This document shows, in pieces, positions 50,681 through 59,258 of a DNA stretch of 64,000 bases. The DNA comes from Acinetobacter sp. ASP199 (GTDB taxonomy: Bacteria; Pseudomonadota; Gammaproteobacteria; Pseudomonadales; Moraxellaceae). Location of the stretch: the NCBI RefSeq assembly GCF_022700675.1, contig NZ_CP062182.1, positions 1,550,001 to 1,614,000 on the forward strand, read 5' to 3'. A program made the position numbers and the translations under genes. Each line of letters opens with the position of its first letter. The stretch's first letter is position 1. The notes below the pieces were generated by a model. That model was not told where the DNA came from and searched no databases. It was given only the letters and a program-made list of their open reading frames with translations.

Positions 50681-50691
50681 ATAAACTGGGT

Positions 50692-50727
50692 GGGCAACCT
50701 TTTACTTGCCCGAACGCGTTCAGGCAA
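50692..50727 (-). promoter_or_regulatory. Alternative hairpins of the aromatic attenuator
   Basis: Segments on the minus strand: 1-2 hairpin TTGCCTGAA / TTCGGGCAA with CGCG loop (50727-50706); alternative 2-3 hairpin GGGCAA (50711-50706) / TTGCCC (50697-50692); and segment 3 GGTTGCC (50699-50693) pairing with GGCAACC (50672-50666) in the terminator loop. Pairings 1-2 and 2-3 exclude each other, as do 2-3 and 3-terminator loop. The first leader peptide stops one base before segment 1. Confidence 0.75.
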
Positions 50728-50784
50728 TCATCTAAACTGCCAGAAATAATAATAAGCGTTTGAGTTTACAGGTTGCTTGAGCAT
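50728..50784 (-). CDS. First aromatic leader peptide, 18 residues
   Basis: Frame from ATG (50784) to TGA (50728) coding MLKQPVNSNAYYYFWQFR. Codons 11-15 are three Tyr, one Phe and one Trp in a row, then Q and F. The stop touches the first arm of the attenuator hairpins. The ribosome site is weak. The pattern is that of amino-acid attenuation leaders such as those of phe and trp operons. Confidence 0.75.
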   Translation of the reverse strand: MLKQPVNSNAYYYFWQFR

Positions 50785-50819
50785 GTTATGTCATTCATAA
50801 AAATGTGAATATGAAATTT

Positions 50820-50848
50820 AAAATACGCGGTATATCGCTATTTGACAA
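50820..50848 (-). promoter_or_regulatory. Sigma-70 type promoter of the DAHP synthase leader
   Basis: Minus strand: -35 TTGTCA (50848-50843), 17-bp spacer, -10 TATTTT (50825-50820). Transcription would start near 50813, about 30 bases before the first leader peptide. Confidence 0.7.
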
Positions 50849-50928
50849 GTAAAAATTGTAAAAAAAATATTTATTAGTGGGGATATTTTTGTTTATCAAT
50901 CGATCTTTTTGTCATAGAAATACCCAAA

Positions 50929-50965
50929 CTTGGCAAGATCTAAAACTACATTAGACCTTGCCAAG
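50929..50965. repeat. Long near-perfect inverted repeat downstream of the glycine-zipper gene
   Basis: CTTGGCAAG-a-TCTAA and TTAGA-c-CTTGCCAAG form a 14-bp paired stem with one mismatch around a seven-base loop. No T tract follows on either strand. It lies between the glycine-zipper gene stop and the aroG promoter, both read leftwards, so it may end or protect the upstream transcript. Confidence 0.65.
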
Positions 50966-50992
50966 GTTTAACAATTTAATCCTAAATCAGGA

Positions 50993-51523
50993 TTAGCGTG
51001 AAACACGGTTCCAGGCATCGCGGATTGCGTATTTAGCCTGTTCCCAGTTCAGACGCGATTCGCCTTTTACCTGTTCCCATTTGATTCTTAAATCGGATTC
51101 GGCATCCTCAAAACGGGTATTGGCATCATAATGAGTACGGTTTTCATAACCGACCTGATACGCCGTATGATAATCACGATCATAATTCAGATCGCTGTAG
51201 CTGGTACGTGCTTCGGTATAATAAGGCGTATTCAGTGAATTTTCACGCCAATAGGCTTCTTCTTCGGTTGGGTTTACCGCTTCACCTACACCGTGACCTG
51301 CCAGCCCTCCAACCACTGCACCAACTACGCCACCCACTGCAGTTCCGACCGGACCAGCGGTAGAACCAATTGCTGCACCTGCAGCTGCACCGCCTGCGGC
51401 ACCAACACCTGTACCTACCGGATGTGCACCCGGTTCACCGGTAATTGGATCGGCATTTAAATCATCACGCACTTCTTTCGGAGAATTCTTGATTACATCA
51501 CGAACAAAATTATCATTCGACAT
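50993..51523 (-). CDS. Glycine-zipper protein with charged C-terminal domain
   Basis: A 176-residue protein. After a polar start (MSNDNFVRDVIKNSPKEVRDD) comes a glycine/alanine/valine-rich segment at about residues 37-80 typical of glycine-zipper membrane-inserting domains. The C-terminal part is Tyr/Asp/Arg-rich, and its end (IKWEQVKGESRLNWEQAKYA) recalls CsbD-type stress proteins. The ATG at 51523 has AAGGA eight bases upstream; an earlier ATG at 51532 overlaps it. Possibly a stress-induced envelope protein; not established. Confidence 0.75.
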   Translation of the reverse strand: MSNDNFVRDVIKNSPKEVRDDLNADPITGEPGAHPVGTGVGAAGGAAAGAAIGSTAGPVGTAVGGVVGAVVGGLAGHGVGEAVNPTEEEAYWRENSLNTPYYTEARTSYSDLNYDRDYHTAYQVGYENRTHYDANTRFEDAESDLRIKWEQVKGESRLNWEQAKYAIRDAWNRVSR

Positions 51524-51687
51524 AGAGCTCATCCTTATTGTTGAAAATAGTTTTCTTAACGCATATCAATATGCTTCCATCACTATAAAGGTCTGCGCTG
51601 GAATGACTTTAGAAGGCTTGTGCGGATTCAGTTAAGCTGTGTGAGGGTTTAAGCGGCAAATGTATCTCATTTAAAATAAATAAACAT

Positions 51688-51715
51688 AAAAAAGACCGGT
51701 ATTTACCGGCCTTTT
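51688..51715 (-). terminator. Terminator after the class III alcohol dehydrogenase gene
   Basis: Minus-strand stem GCCGGTA / ACCGGTC (imperfect at the end) with T6, directly after the dehydrogenase stop. Confidence 0.8.
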
Positions 51716-51728
51716 AAATTTGCTCAGC

Positions 51729-52841
<1,113 letters not shown>

Positions 52842-52964
52842 TTAAAACTATCCTTTTTTTACTGATTTAACAGATGACTAACAGTAACCCCTTTCTATTC
52901 TGAGATTCAACCATTAACATCCCTAATATAGGAAGAATAAAACCAAATAATTGATGGAAACTCA

Positions 52965-54521
52965 ATGACTCACCGAACTTGCACACTCTGTATCAGTTTT
53001 ATTACCATCTCCTGTTTTTTGACAGGCTGTGAGTTAGATCCAAACACATCGACTAAAGCAAAAATCACACCGGTACAATCCCAGCACTGGATTCAAAAAG
53101 CTGAAGCCCGGGAAAATATTCAGCAAGGTTTAACCGCTTACTTGCCGCTCTATGATGGTTTTATGAGTATTGCAGCACGTCTGCACCTGATTAACCATGC
53201 CAAGCATCATCTCGATCTGCAATATTACATCTGGAACGATGATTTCATTGGTAACCTGGTATTATCTCAGTTGTTGAATGCTGCCGATCGCGGGGTCAAA
53301 ATCCGGCTGTTAATTGATGACCAAAATGGGACTCAGCTGGATGATAAACTGCTTGCGCTGAGTCAGCATCCTAATATCGAGACCAAATTATTTAATCCTT
53401 ATAAATTTCGTCACTTTCGTGCCCTGGATTATGGGCTGCGCTTAAAAAAAGTGAATCACCGTATGCACAATAAGCTGATCATTGCCGATGGCAGTGTGGC
53501 TGTCACCGGCGGTCGCAATATCAGCAGTGAATATTTTGAAGCCAGCAATGATTTTCAGTTTACCGATGTTGATATTTTGTTTGCCGGCAATGCGGTCACA
53601 GATGCCAATCAGTCTTTTATTGACTTCTGGAATGATACGTTGAGCTATGATATTCAGCAGATCTTAAAGGAAAAGTCTAAACCGTATGATTTGGTAGAAT
53701 TACGAAAATTATTTGCTCGAACCCGTTTGGATGCCAAGGAAACTCAGCGTCGCGTCAATATTGCAGAGCAGCAAATTGCCAAACAATTACAGTCACAACC
53801 TGTGCAATGGGCCAGAGCGCATTTTGTGGCAGATTCACCGAAAAAGGCACGTCATACCATAAATGATGATGACTTCATCTATACTCAAATGTTAGACCTG
53901 ATGGGTGAACCAAAAAATCAGCTGGGCCTGGTGTCTTCCTATTTTGTTCCAACCCAATGGGGAACGGATTATCTGAGCAAGCGCGCTAGAAATGGTTTAA
54001 AAATTCGGGTCGTCACCAACTCATTTGTGGCTAATGATGTGCCTGTGGTTCATGCCTACTATCAGCAATACCGTACTCAATTACTTAAAAATGGCATCGA
54101 TATCTGGGAATTTAAACCTTATATTGAGCGTCGGGAACGCACTTGGTATGAAAAAATGACCGGCAATGTGATTCCGGCTAAAAACAAAAACAGCTCCAGC
54201 CTGCATGCCAAGTTTTTCTATACTGACGGCAAAGTCTTTATCGGCTCTTTTAACTTTGACCCCCGTTCAGCGCGCTTAAATACTGAAGTCGGACTGGTCA
54301 TTGAATCTGAAAAACTTCAAGATGAAATTGCGGCATCGCTCGATAAATATCTGCCACGTATTGCTTATCAACTTAAGTTGAATGACAAGGGCGAAATTAT
54401 CTGGCTTGATCAACAGAAGGATGGCAAAATTTTTGAATATAACTATGATCCTGAAACGACTAGATTCCAGCGTTTTGTGATGCATCTCGTCACCACCTTT
54501 CCAGCTGAATGGGCAATGTAA
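52965..54521 (+). CDS. Phospholipase D-family lipoprotein (cardiolipin synthase-like)
   Basis: A 518-residue protein with a signal peptide ending in the lipobox LTGC (cysteine 22) and two HKD motifs: HNKLIIADGSVAVTGGRN near residue 168 and HAKFFYTDGKVFIGSFNFDPR near residue 409. Two HKD half-sites form one active site for phosphatidyl transfer or hydrolysis. The combination with a lipoprotein anchor resembles the YmdC/ClsC-like PLD proteins. Exact reaction unknown. Confidence 0.88.
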   Translation: MTHRTCTLCISFITISCFLTGCELDPNTSTKAKITPVQSQHWIQKAEARENIQQGLTAYLPLYDGFMSIAARLHLINHAKHHLDLQYYIWNDDFIGNLVLSQLLNAADRGVKIRLLIDDQNGTQLDDKLLALSQHPNIETKLFNPYKFRHFRALDYGLRLKKVNHRMHNKLIIADGSVAVTGGRNISSEYFEASNDFQFTDVDILFAGNAVTDANQSFIDFWNDTLSYDIQQILKEKSKPYDLVELRKLFARTRLDAKETQRRVNIAEQQIAKQLQSQPVQWARAHFVADSPKKARHTINDDDFIYTQMLDLMGEPKNQLGLVSSYFVPTQWGTDYLSKRARNGLKIRVVTNSFVANDVPVVHAYYQQYRTQLLKNGIDIWEFKPYIERRERTWYEKMTGNVIPAKNKNSSSLHAKFFYTDGKVFIGSFNFDPRSARLNTEVGLVIESEKLQDEIAASLDKYLPRIAYQLKLNDKGEIIWLDQQKDGKIFEYNYDPETTRFQRFVMHLVTTFPAEWAM

Positions 54522-54707
54522 TGACAAACAGATGGCAAAAGTGAATTTTCCACTGATTTACGAGTTTGGAGAATCATTGATTAATTGAGAATTGTATAGC
54601 TTTTAGACGTTTATTCGATCAATGCGGTTATGATCTGTACCATAGCAAAAGATTGCCTTAAAATTACACTTTTCCAGTTTTATGCGAAGTTTTTTCGCCA
54701 CACTCCC

Positions 54708-55145
54708 ATGCAATTTTTTGATTTAAGCCGCCAGTTTAAGTTAAGTGACATTCTCACGCCGACCAAAACCCTACAAGAATTATCCGCTCAGGAATGGTTT
54801 CTCGCCAAAATCCGTGTAGAGCATGACTGTATCTCGGATGCAGAAGTGATTGAAGGTCAGGCTATCCTCCAGTCTAATGAAAATATCCAGATTGAACTGG
54901 AATGGCTGATTCAGGATTCCGGTTACGATCTGCAAGTGCTCTTCAAAGGTATAGAAACTGAAGTTAATGAAGAAACTTTAGTCGTCGTCAAAGGTGCACA
55001 ACTGGTGGATGAGCAGCAACAATTACTCTCTTCGCAAGCTTTGAGTCTATGGATCGATGGCACGCTGTTGCCTTTATTAACGAATATTCGCCGTGAAATA
55101 AAATCTCGTTTAAATCTTTGGGATTATGTGGAATATGATGGTTAG
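54708..55145 (+). CDS. Hypothetical protein
   Basis: A 145-residue soluble protein (from the ATG at 54708, MQFFDLSRQF); the frame stays open up to 54630 and that longer start is possible. It is acidic, with Glu/Asp/Gln-rich beta-type stretches (AEVIEGQAILQSNENIQIELEWLI). No family recognised. A clear terminator follows, which supports a real gene. Confidence 0.65.
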   Translation: MQFFDLSRQFKLSDILTPTKTLQELSAQEWFLAKIRVEHDCISDAEVIEGQAILQSNENIQIELEWLIQDSGYDLQVLFKGIETEVNEETLVVVKGAQLVDEQQQLLSSQALSLWIDGTLLPLLTNIRREIKSRLNLWDYVEYDG

Positions 55146-55172
55146 TATTTGAAGCCGTTACTCATAACCTTT

Positions 55173-55199
55173 AAGGGGCGATTTAATCGCCTTTTTTTT
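55173..55199 (+). terminator. Rho-independent terminator
   Basis: Stem GGCGAT / ATCGCC with three-base loop and T8, about 30 bases after the hypothetical gene. Confidence 0.85.
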
Positions 55200-55303
55200 A
55201 AAAAAATTTTTATATTGAGATGAACGGCAAGTCTTAGTGTTTCAGCAATTTTATATCTGCCCTATGCTATGTTAATGAAAACAATAACAATGAAGATGAC
55301 ATT

Positions 55304-55799
55304 ATGATGATAAATATTCAGCCTCAAGATTGGCTTAAGATCCGGAATGTTGTTGCTGATGCTCAGCGTGCTGCCATGCACTGCTCGATTTCTACAATCA
55401 CCCCCAATGGATTTCCTACTAGCAGTCCAATTGGTACTTTATTTTTAGATGAACATCAGCTAAGCGGTTTTTTCTTTGACCGCTACTGTACCAGCTTGGA
55501 ACAGAATTTACCGTATAGCTCGAAAGCATGTATTCAAGCGGTAAATAGTAGCCGGTCATTTTGGCTAAAATCTTTAGTGAAAGGTCAATTTAGCAATTAT
55601 CCAGGTGTACGTATATGCAGAAATTAGCGAATTACGACCTGCAACTGAAGCTGAGCTGGATTTGGTCAATCGCAGAATAAAACCATTAAAATGGACCAAA
55701 GGCAGCCACCTGATCTGGTCTGACTTTAGCCATGTTCGGGATTTTCAGGTGCGGGGTTTTAAATGGGTGGAATACCCGCAGATGATGCCAAATACCTAA
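55304..55799 (+). pseudogene. Pyridoxamine 5'-phosphate oxidase-like flavin-binding protein, frameshifted
   Basis: Two overlapping frames together give one protein of about 165 residues. The first (55304-55627) reads MINIQPQDWLKIRNVVADA... to GQFSNYPGVR, then runs into a stop. The second, one frame away (to 55799), continues YVYAEISELRPATEAELDL...VEYPQMMPNT. The join lies near 55605-55615 (GGTGTACGTATATGC), and loss of two bases, such as one GT, would explain it. Fold assignment to the split-barrel flavin family is from the general pattern. It is either a recent pseudogene or a sequencing error. Confidence 0.75.
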
Positions 55800-55960
55800 A
55801 ATTAAAACTTACTATAAGTTACTAATTCACTATAAGTATGCATCTATTTTATTGTCTTAATCTAAGAATAAAATATATGTTCAATCGTGATAAATTTAAC
55901 TTAAAGAGAATATGTATTAGAGTTCTTTCATAAATCATTTTGGAATTACTGAAAAGGAAA

Positions 55961-56000
55961 TTCCCTCATCCTAACCTTCTCCCAAAGGGAGAAGGAACTT
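55961..56000. repeat. Palindromic intergenic repeat, second family
   Basis: TTCCCTCATCCTAA followed by a hairpin CCTTCTCCC-AAA-GGGAGAAGG. The pattern CCTCA.CCTAACC.TCTCCC is a common dispersed repeat motif in bacterial genomes and differs from the family at 16.4 and 22.7 kb. It lies in the 284-base gap between the frameshifted gene and the glycosylase-like gene; the rest of that gap shows nothing. Confidence 0.65.
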
Positions 56001-56083
56001 TCAATATCTATTTAAATATGAATATAACGATTACTTTTTGATTTATGAAAGAGATCTATTGTATTCACATTTATCGCTAAAAT

Positions 56084-56668
56084 CTAAATCAGTCCAACAT
56101 CTCTAAACAGCTCCCGATAGGCTTCTGCCTTTTTTTCCAAAGCCAATGGATAGGCGCGTGATGATGATGGCATTCGATAGAGTTTTAACTCACGCCCAGC
56201 AAAGTGAGCTTCACTCGGCTGCCCGATCGCTGGTTTTTCAGTGCCTTCAGGCATGGATAACATCAGGGTTTCGGTTGCTTTGTCGCCTGTGGTCATAATG
56301 CTATGACATAAAGGCATCTGGGAAAGCAGTTTGTTGAGATCAGTAGGCGTAACAATTTCCAGAAATTTATCTGAAGCATTCCCCTTCAAACGACGAATCT
56401 GATAGGCGGTATCAAAAATGGCAATGCCTTTTTCCAGCAAAAATTCCCGAATCAGCATTTCCTGAAAATTCTTATTGGCAAGATCCAGAAAATAATCTCT
56501 ATTATGGAAGAAAATTAAACCGAAAATCCGCCACATATCATTTTGATAATTTGGATAATAGAAACGCATTTTCCAACGCGTTTCTGGTGGCGGGAAACTG
56601 CCCATCATCAAAAGTTTGGCATTTTCAGGTAGAAAAGGTTCTAGAGGATGGGTTTCAATATCCGACAT
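56084..56668 (-). CDS. Uracil-DNA glycosylase superfamily protein (Mug/TDG-like)
   Basis: A 194-residue protein. The N-terminal motif KLLMMGSFPPPETRWKMRFYYPN and the later RMPSSSRAYPL recall the active-site and minor-groove loops of the uracil/thymine DNA glycosylase fold. It would excise mismatched uracil, but the catalytic residue is not certain from sequence alone. It lies 35 bases after the SGNH hydrolase gene. Confidence 0.65.
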   Translation of the reverse strand: MSDIETHPLEPFLPENAKLLMMGSFPPPETRWKMRFYYPNYQNDMWRIFGLIFFHNRDYFLDLANKNFQEMLIREFLLEKGIAIFDTAYQIRRLKGNASDKFLEIVTPTDLNKLLSQMPLCHSIMTTGDKATETLMLSMPEGTEKPAIGQPSEAHFAGRELKLYRMPSSSRAYPLALEKKAEAYRELFRDVGLI

Positions 56669-56703
56669 AAAATTCTACTAAACTGGCGTATTGGAATCTC
56701 ATT

Positions 56704-57414
56704 CTAGAATTTCTGGCGGATCTTTGCAGCGACTTCCTGTCCCCAAAGCGTATAAACTTCTTTACTCGGGTGAAACCCGTCTTTGGCCATTTCCAGATTG
56801 AGTGCCTGATATTGTTTGATATCGTATTCAATCCATTGCATATTGGCGTTCTTGCTGACAAATTTTTCCAGCTCACAGTTCATAGCCTTGGCATAACGAC
56901 CAAATAACCAGGCCAATGGATTGGGTAAAGCTGGGAACATGTTCATAGGTGGCACACCGGCCGCAATAATTAGCTCAGGACTAAAGCGACTTTCAATCGC
57001 CTGATAAAGTTTCTGTTGCTTTTTAATCCAGACATCTGCTGGCATCAGTTTGGTAACATCATTTACACCAACTGAGGTCACCACAACATCATAATGTTCA
57101 GCCGGAATTTCTTCCAATACGTGAATGACGTTGGAGGTTGTATCTCCTATTTTCGCCTGAAGTTTCCAGCGAATCTGATAATTTTGCTGGAGTTGATTTA
57201 AGATCGCACCTGTTAATGCGTCTTCCTGATGCTCTACGCCGACACCGGCTGCTGCCGAATCGCCAACAATCAGGATCGACAAAGGCTTCCCCTGTCCCAT
57301 AACACCTTCGCGTTCACCAGCAGGTTCGGGCAGTCGAAGCGTTCTTTTCTTGATGCGATTCCCTTGAATCACCAAAGCAGGTATTAGGGCAATCGTGGCA
57401 GCTTTGAGCAACAT
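56704..57414 (-). CDS. SGNH/GDSL-family hydrolase
   Basis: A 236-residue esterase-type protein with an N-terminal hydrophobic helix (membrane anchor or signal). Block I is VGDSAAAGVG with the nucleophile serine, block III is GVNDVTK, and block V is DGFHPS with the catalytic Asp-His pair. It probably hydrolyses lipid or acetyl esters at the envelope; substrate unknown. Confidence 0.87.
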   Translation of the reverse strand: MLLKAATIALIPALVIQGNRIKKRTLRLPEPAGEREGVMGQGKPLSILIVGDSAAAGVGVEHQEDALTGAILNQLQQNYQIRWKLQAKIGDTTSNVIHVLEEIPAEHYDVVVTSVGVNDVTKLMPADVWIKKQQKLYQAIESRFSPELIIAAGVPPMNMFPALPNPLAWLFGRYAKAMNCELEKFVSKNANMQWIEYDIKQYQALNLEMAKDGFHPSKEVYTLWGQEVAAKIRQKF

Positions 57415-57723
57415 AATGGACTAATTTATATAAGGATATGATGAATTTTACCGCAATTTATAATTTTCGAGTAACAACTTAATAGTCACTTTTCGTGAAT
57501 ATCCCCATATTTATATTTCTACCCACTGCTCTACATTGTCCCGTAATCATGACCCCAATATTTTGAAAATATTAGCTATCTAGGTAGAAGATCTTGAGCA
57601 TCAAGAACTTCACTTAAAATATCTAAGAGATATCGGTAAAAATTCCTCTCTATATTTCTTCATTAAAAATCAAAATATATGAATAAAAAATCCCGTACTC
57701 AACGGGATTTTACTTCATTATTT
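57415..57723. other. Intergenic region between the desaturase and SGNH hydrolase genes
   Basis: About 309 bases, AT-rich, with the desaturase terminator at its right end. Both flanking genes are read leftwards, so it also holds the hydrolase promoter. No other structure stood out. Confidence 0.5.
57685..57712 (-). terminator. Rho-independent terminator after the desaturase gene
   Basis: Minus-strand stem AATCCCGT / ACGGGATT with loop TGAGT and T6. Confidence 0.88.
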
Positions 57724-58785
57724 TTATTTCGCTTTAATTTCATTCCAGCGATTTAAACGACGGAACGTTCCAATATCATTAAATCGTACGCCTACTTCTT
57801 TCATGACTTTATGTGCGGTCTTGGCAGTCATATGACGGATATAAAATGGCTCTTTTACTACAAAGTGATGGATCGCATGTGTGGCACCAAAATTAAAGCA
57901 GAATAGCTGGAATGGCATCATCCACCATGGATTCAAGACTTGAGTTTGTTTGATGACATCACGCGGGTCAATATCGCCATAGTAATGCATATTTGAACTG
58001 ACAAACTGTAAGCAGAATGAACGTAAATAATTTGGTAATACCCAGATCACCGCCATTAAATTGACCCATGGCATGGCATCGATAATGCCTTGTGACCACA
58101 ACATTTCATAACCAAATATCGGTACGATCGCATTTGAAATATGAAACACTGCAAATAGATAGCACAGGCCGTAGTAAATGATACTTAAAGGCAAAAAGCC
58201 AAGCAGCTGTGAAATCTGTGCAATTTTACGTTCATTCTCTGGCTGTTTTTCCAAAAAGGCATGAATCATTTTGTACATACGAAATGGACGCAGGTACACA
58301 GACATCAACTGGTCACTGATCACTAAAATACGGCGAATCCCCCACGGCATGCCATTACTGATGCCACGTTCTTCCAGGTCACTTTCGGTACCTGAATATT
58401 TATGGTGATGTAAATGCAGGCGACGACGTGCCCATGGACTGATCGTATTCGGACGTGCCAACCAGACTAAAGCCAACATCAAATGATGTGCCCATGGCAT
58501 TTTCTTGAAATACATGTAATGGATTAAATCATGTTCCAATTCATGTGTTAAGGATGCAAATATCGCAATCAGTGGAATGGTCATCCATGCTGTCAGATAT
58601 CCATAATAAAAGGCCAATGCCGATACAATCATACCTGACCAGGCAAAAGCCAGAATACTCGCACCAATGAAATTTTGATGTTTCAGGATGGGATATCGTG
58701 CTCGCAGGTCTTCGCCAGCCTGCATGACAACAGTTCTGACCTTGGCAATCCGCTGCTGACTGGTCATATCCGAGGATGAAGACAT
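57724..58785 (-). CDS. Membrane fatty acid desaturase
   Basis: A 353-residue di-iron membrane enzyme with the three histidine boxes in order: HELEHDLIHY (near residue 84), HLHHHKYSG (near 123) and HAIHHF (near 304). Four hydrophobic segments lie between them. It inserts a double bond in an acyl chain or hydroxylates a lipid. AAAGG precedes the ATG. The electron donor is not encoded next to it. Confidence 0.88.
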   Translation of the reverse strand: MSSSSDMTSQQRIAKVRTVVMQAGEDLRARYPILKHQNFIGASILAFAWSGMIVSALAFYYGYLTAWMTIPLIAIFASLTHELEHDLIHYMYFKKMPWAHHLMLALVWLARPNTISPWARRRLHLHHHKYSGTESDLEERGISNGMPWGIRRILVISDQLMSVYLRPFRMYKMIHAFLEKQPENERKIAQISQLLGFLPLSIIYYGLCYLFAVFHISNAIVPIFGYEMLWSQGIIDAMPWVNLMAVIWVLPNYLRSFCLQFVSSNMHYYGDIDPRDVIKQTQVLNPWWMMPFQLFCFNFGATHAIHHFVVKEPFYIRHMTAKTAHKVMKEVGVRFNDIGTFRRLNRWNEIKAK

Positions 58786-59258
58786 ATGTACAACCTTTAA
58801 TTTATGGACATCTGTACATTAAAGGAAAATATAGAAAATAAAAGTTGATATTTCCTGTTTTGAAAGCAGTATGTTTAGAAAAACAGCAGTTGTTACAAAA
58901 TAAATTTTAGTTTAATAAAATTGAATGTTATTTAATCTATTTATTTTATAAAAGTTGAGCAAATACACTAATTTATAAAGAAGTTATCCATTTTTTAAAC
59001 TATGATTTCATAAATTTTGAGATCTTACTAAAAGAATGGAAGCTTTAAAATTTCTTATTATCATAGTGGAACATTGCTCAAATATTAAGCATGGAACATG
59101 AAAAATCAACAAAAAAGCCCAACTCAGCTGAGTTGGGCTTTTTGCTATACGATAAAACTATGATTTATATGAAATAAAAGAAAGCATTTCGTATAAGGTG
59201 TATTATGTTAATTTTAAAAAACTAAAAGTTGATAATGATCCATAAGGGGATTAAAAAT
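58786..59258. other. Gene-free AT-rich region with an isolated terminator
   Basis: About 470 bases upstream of both the desaturase and the repeat-protein gene. No open frame of note. A perfect terminator hairpin lies at 59112-59143 although no gene ends there, so a small RNA or a lost gene is possible. Confidence 0.45.
59112..59143. terminator. Isolated bidirectional terminator
   Basis: A perfect palindrome AAAAAGCCCAACTCAG / CTGAGTTGGGCTTTTT. No coding region ends at it on either strand: the desaturase starts to its left and the repeat protein starts to its right. Confidence 0.8.

Noticed and set aside
50785..50800. Alternative start (ATGAATGAC...) for a leader peptide in another frame before aroG
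   Set aside because: That frame lacks aromatic codons and stops early; only the frame starting at 50784 runs through the YYYFW codons to the attenuator.
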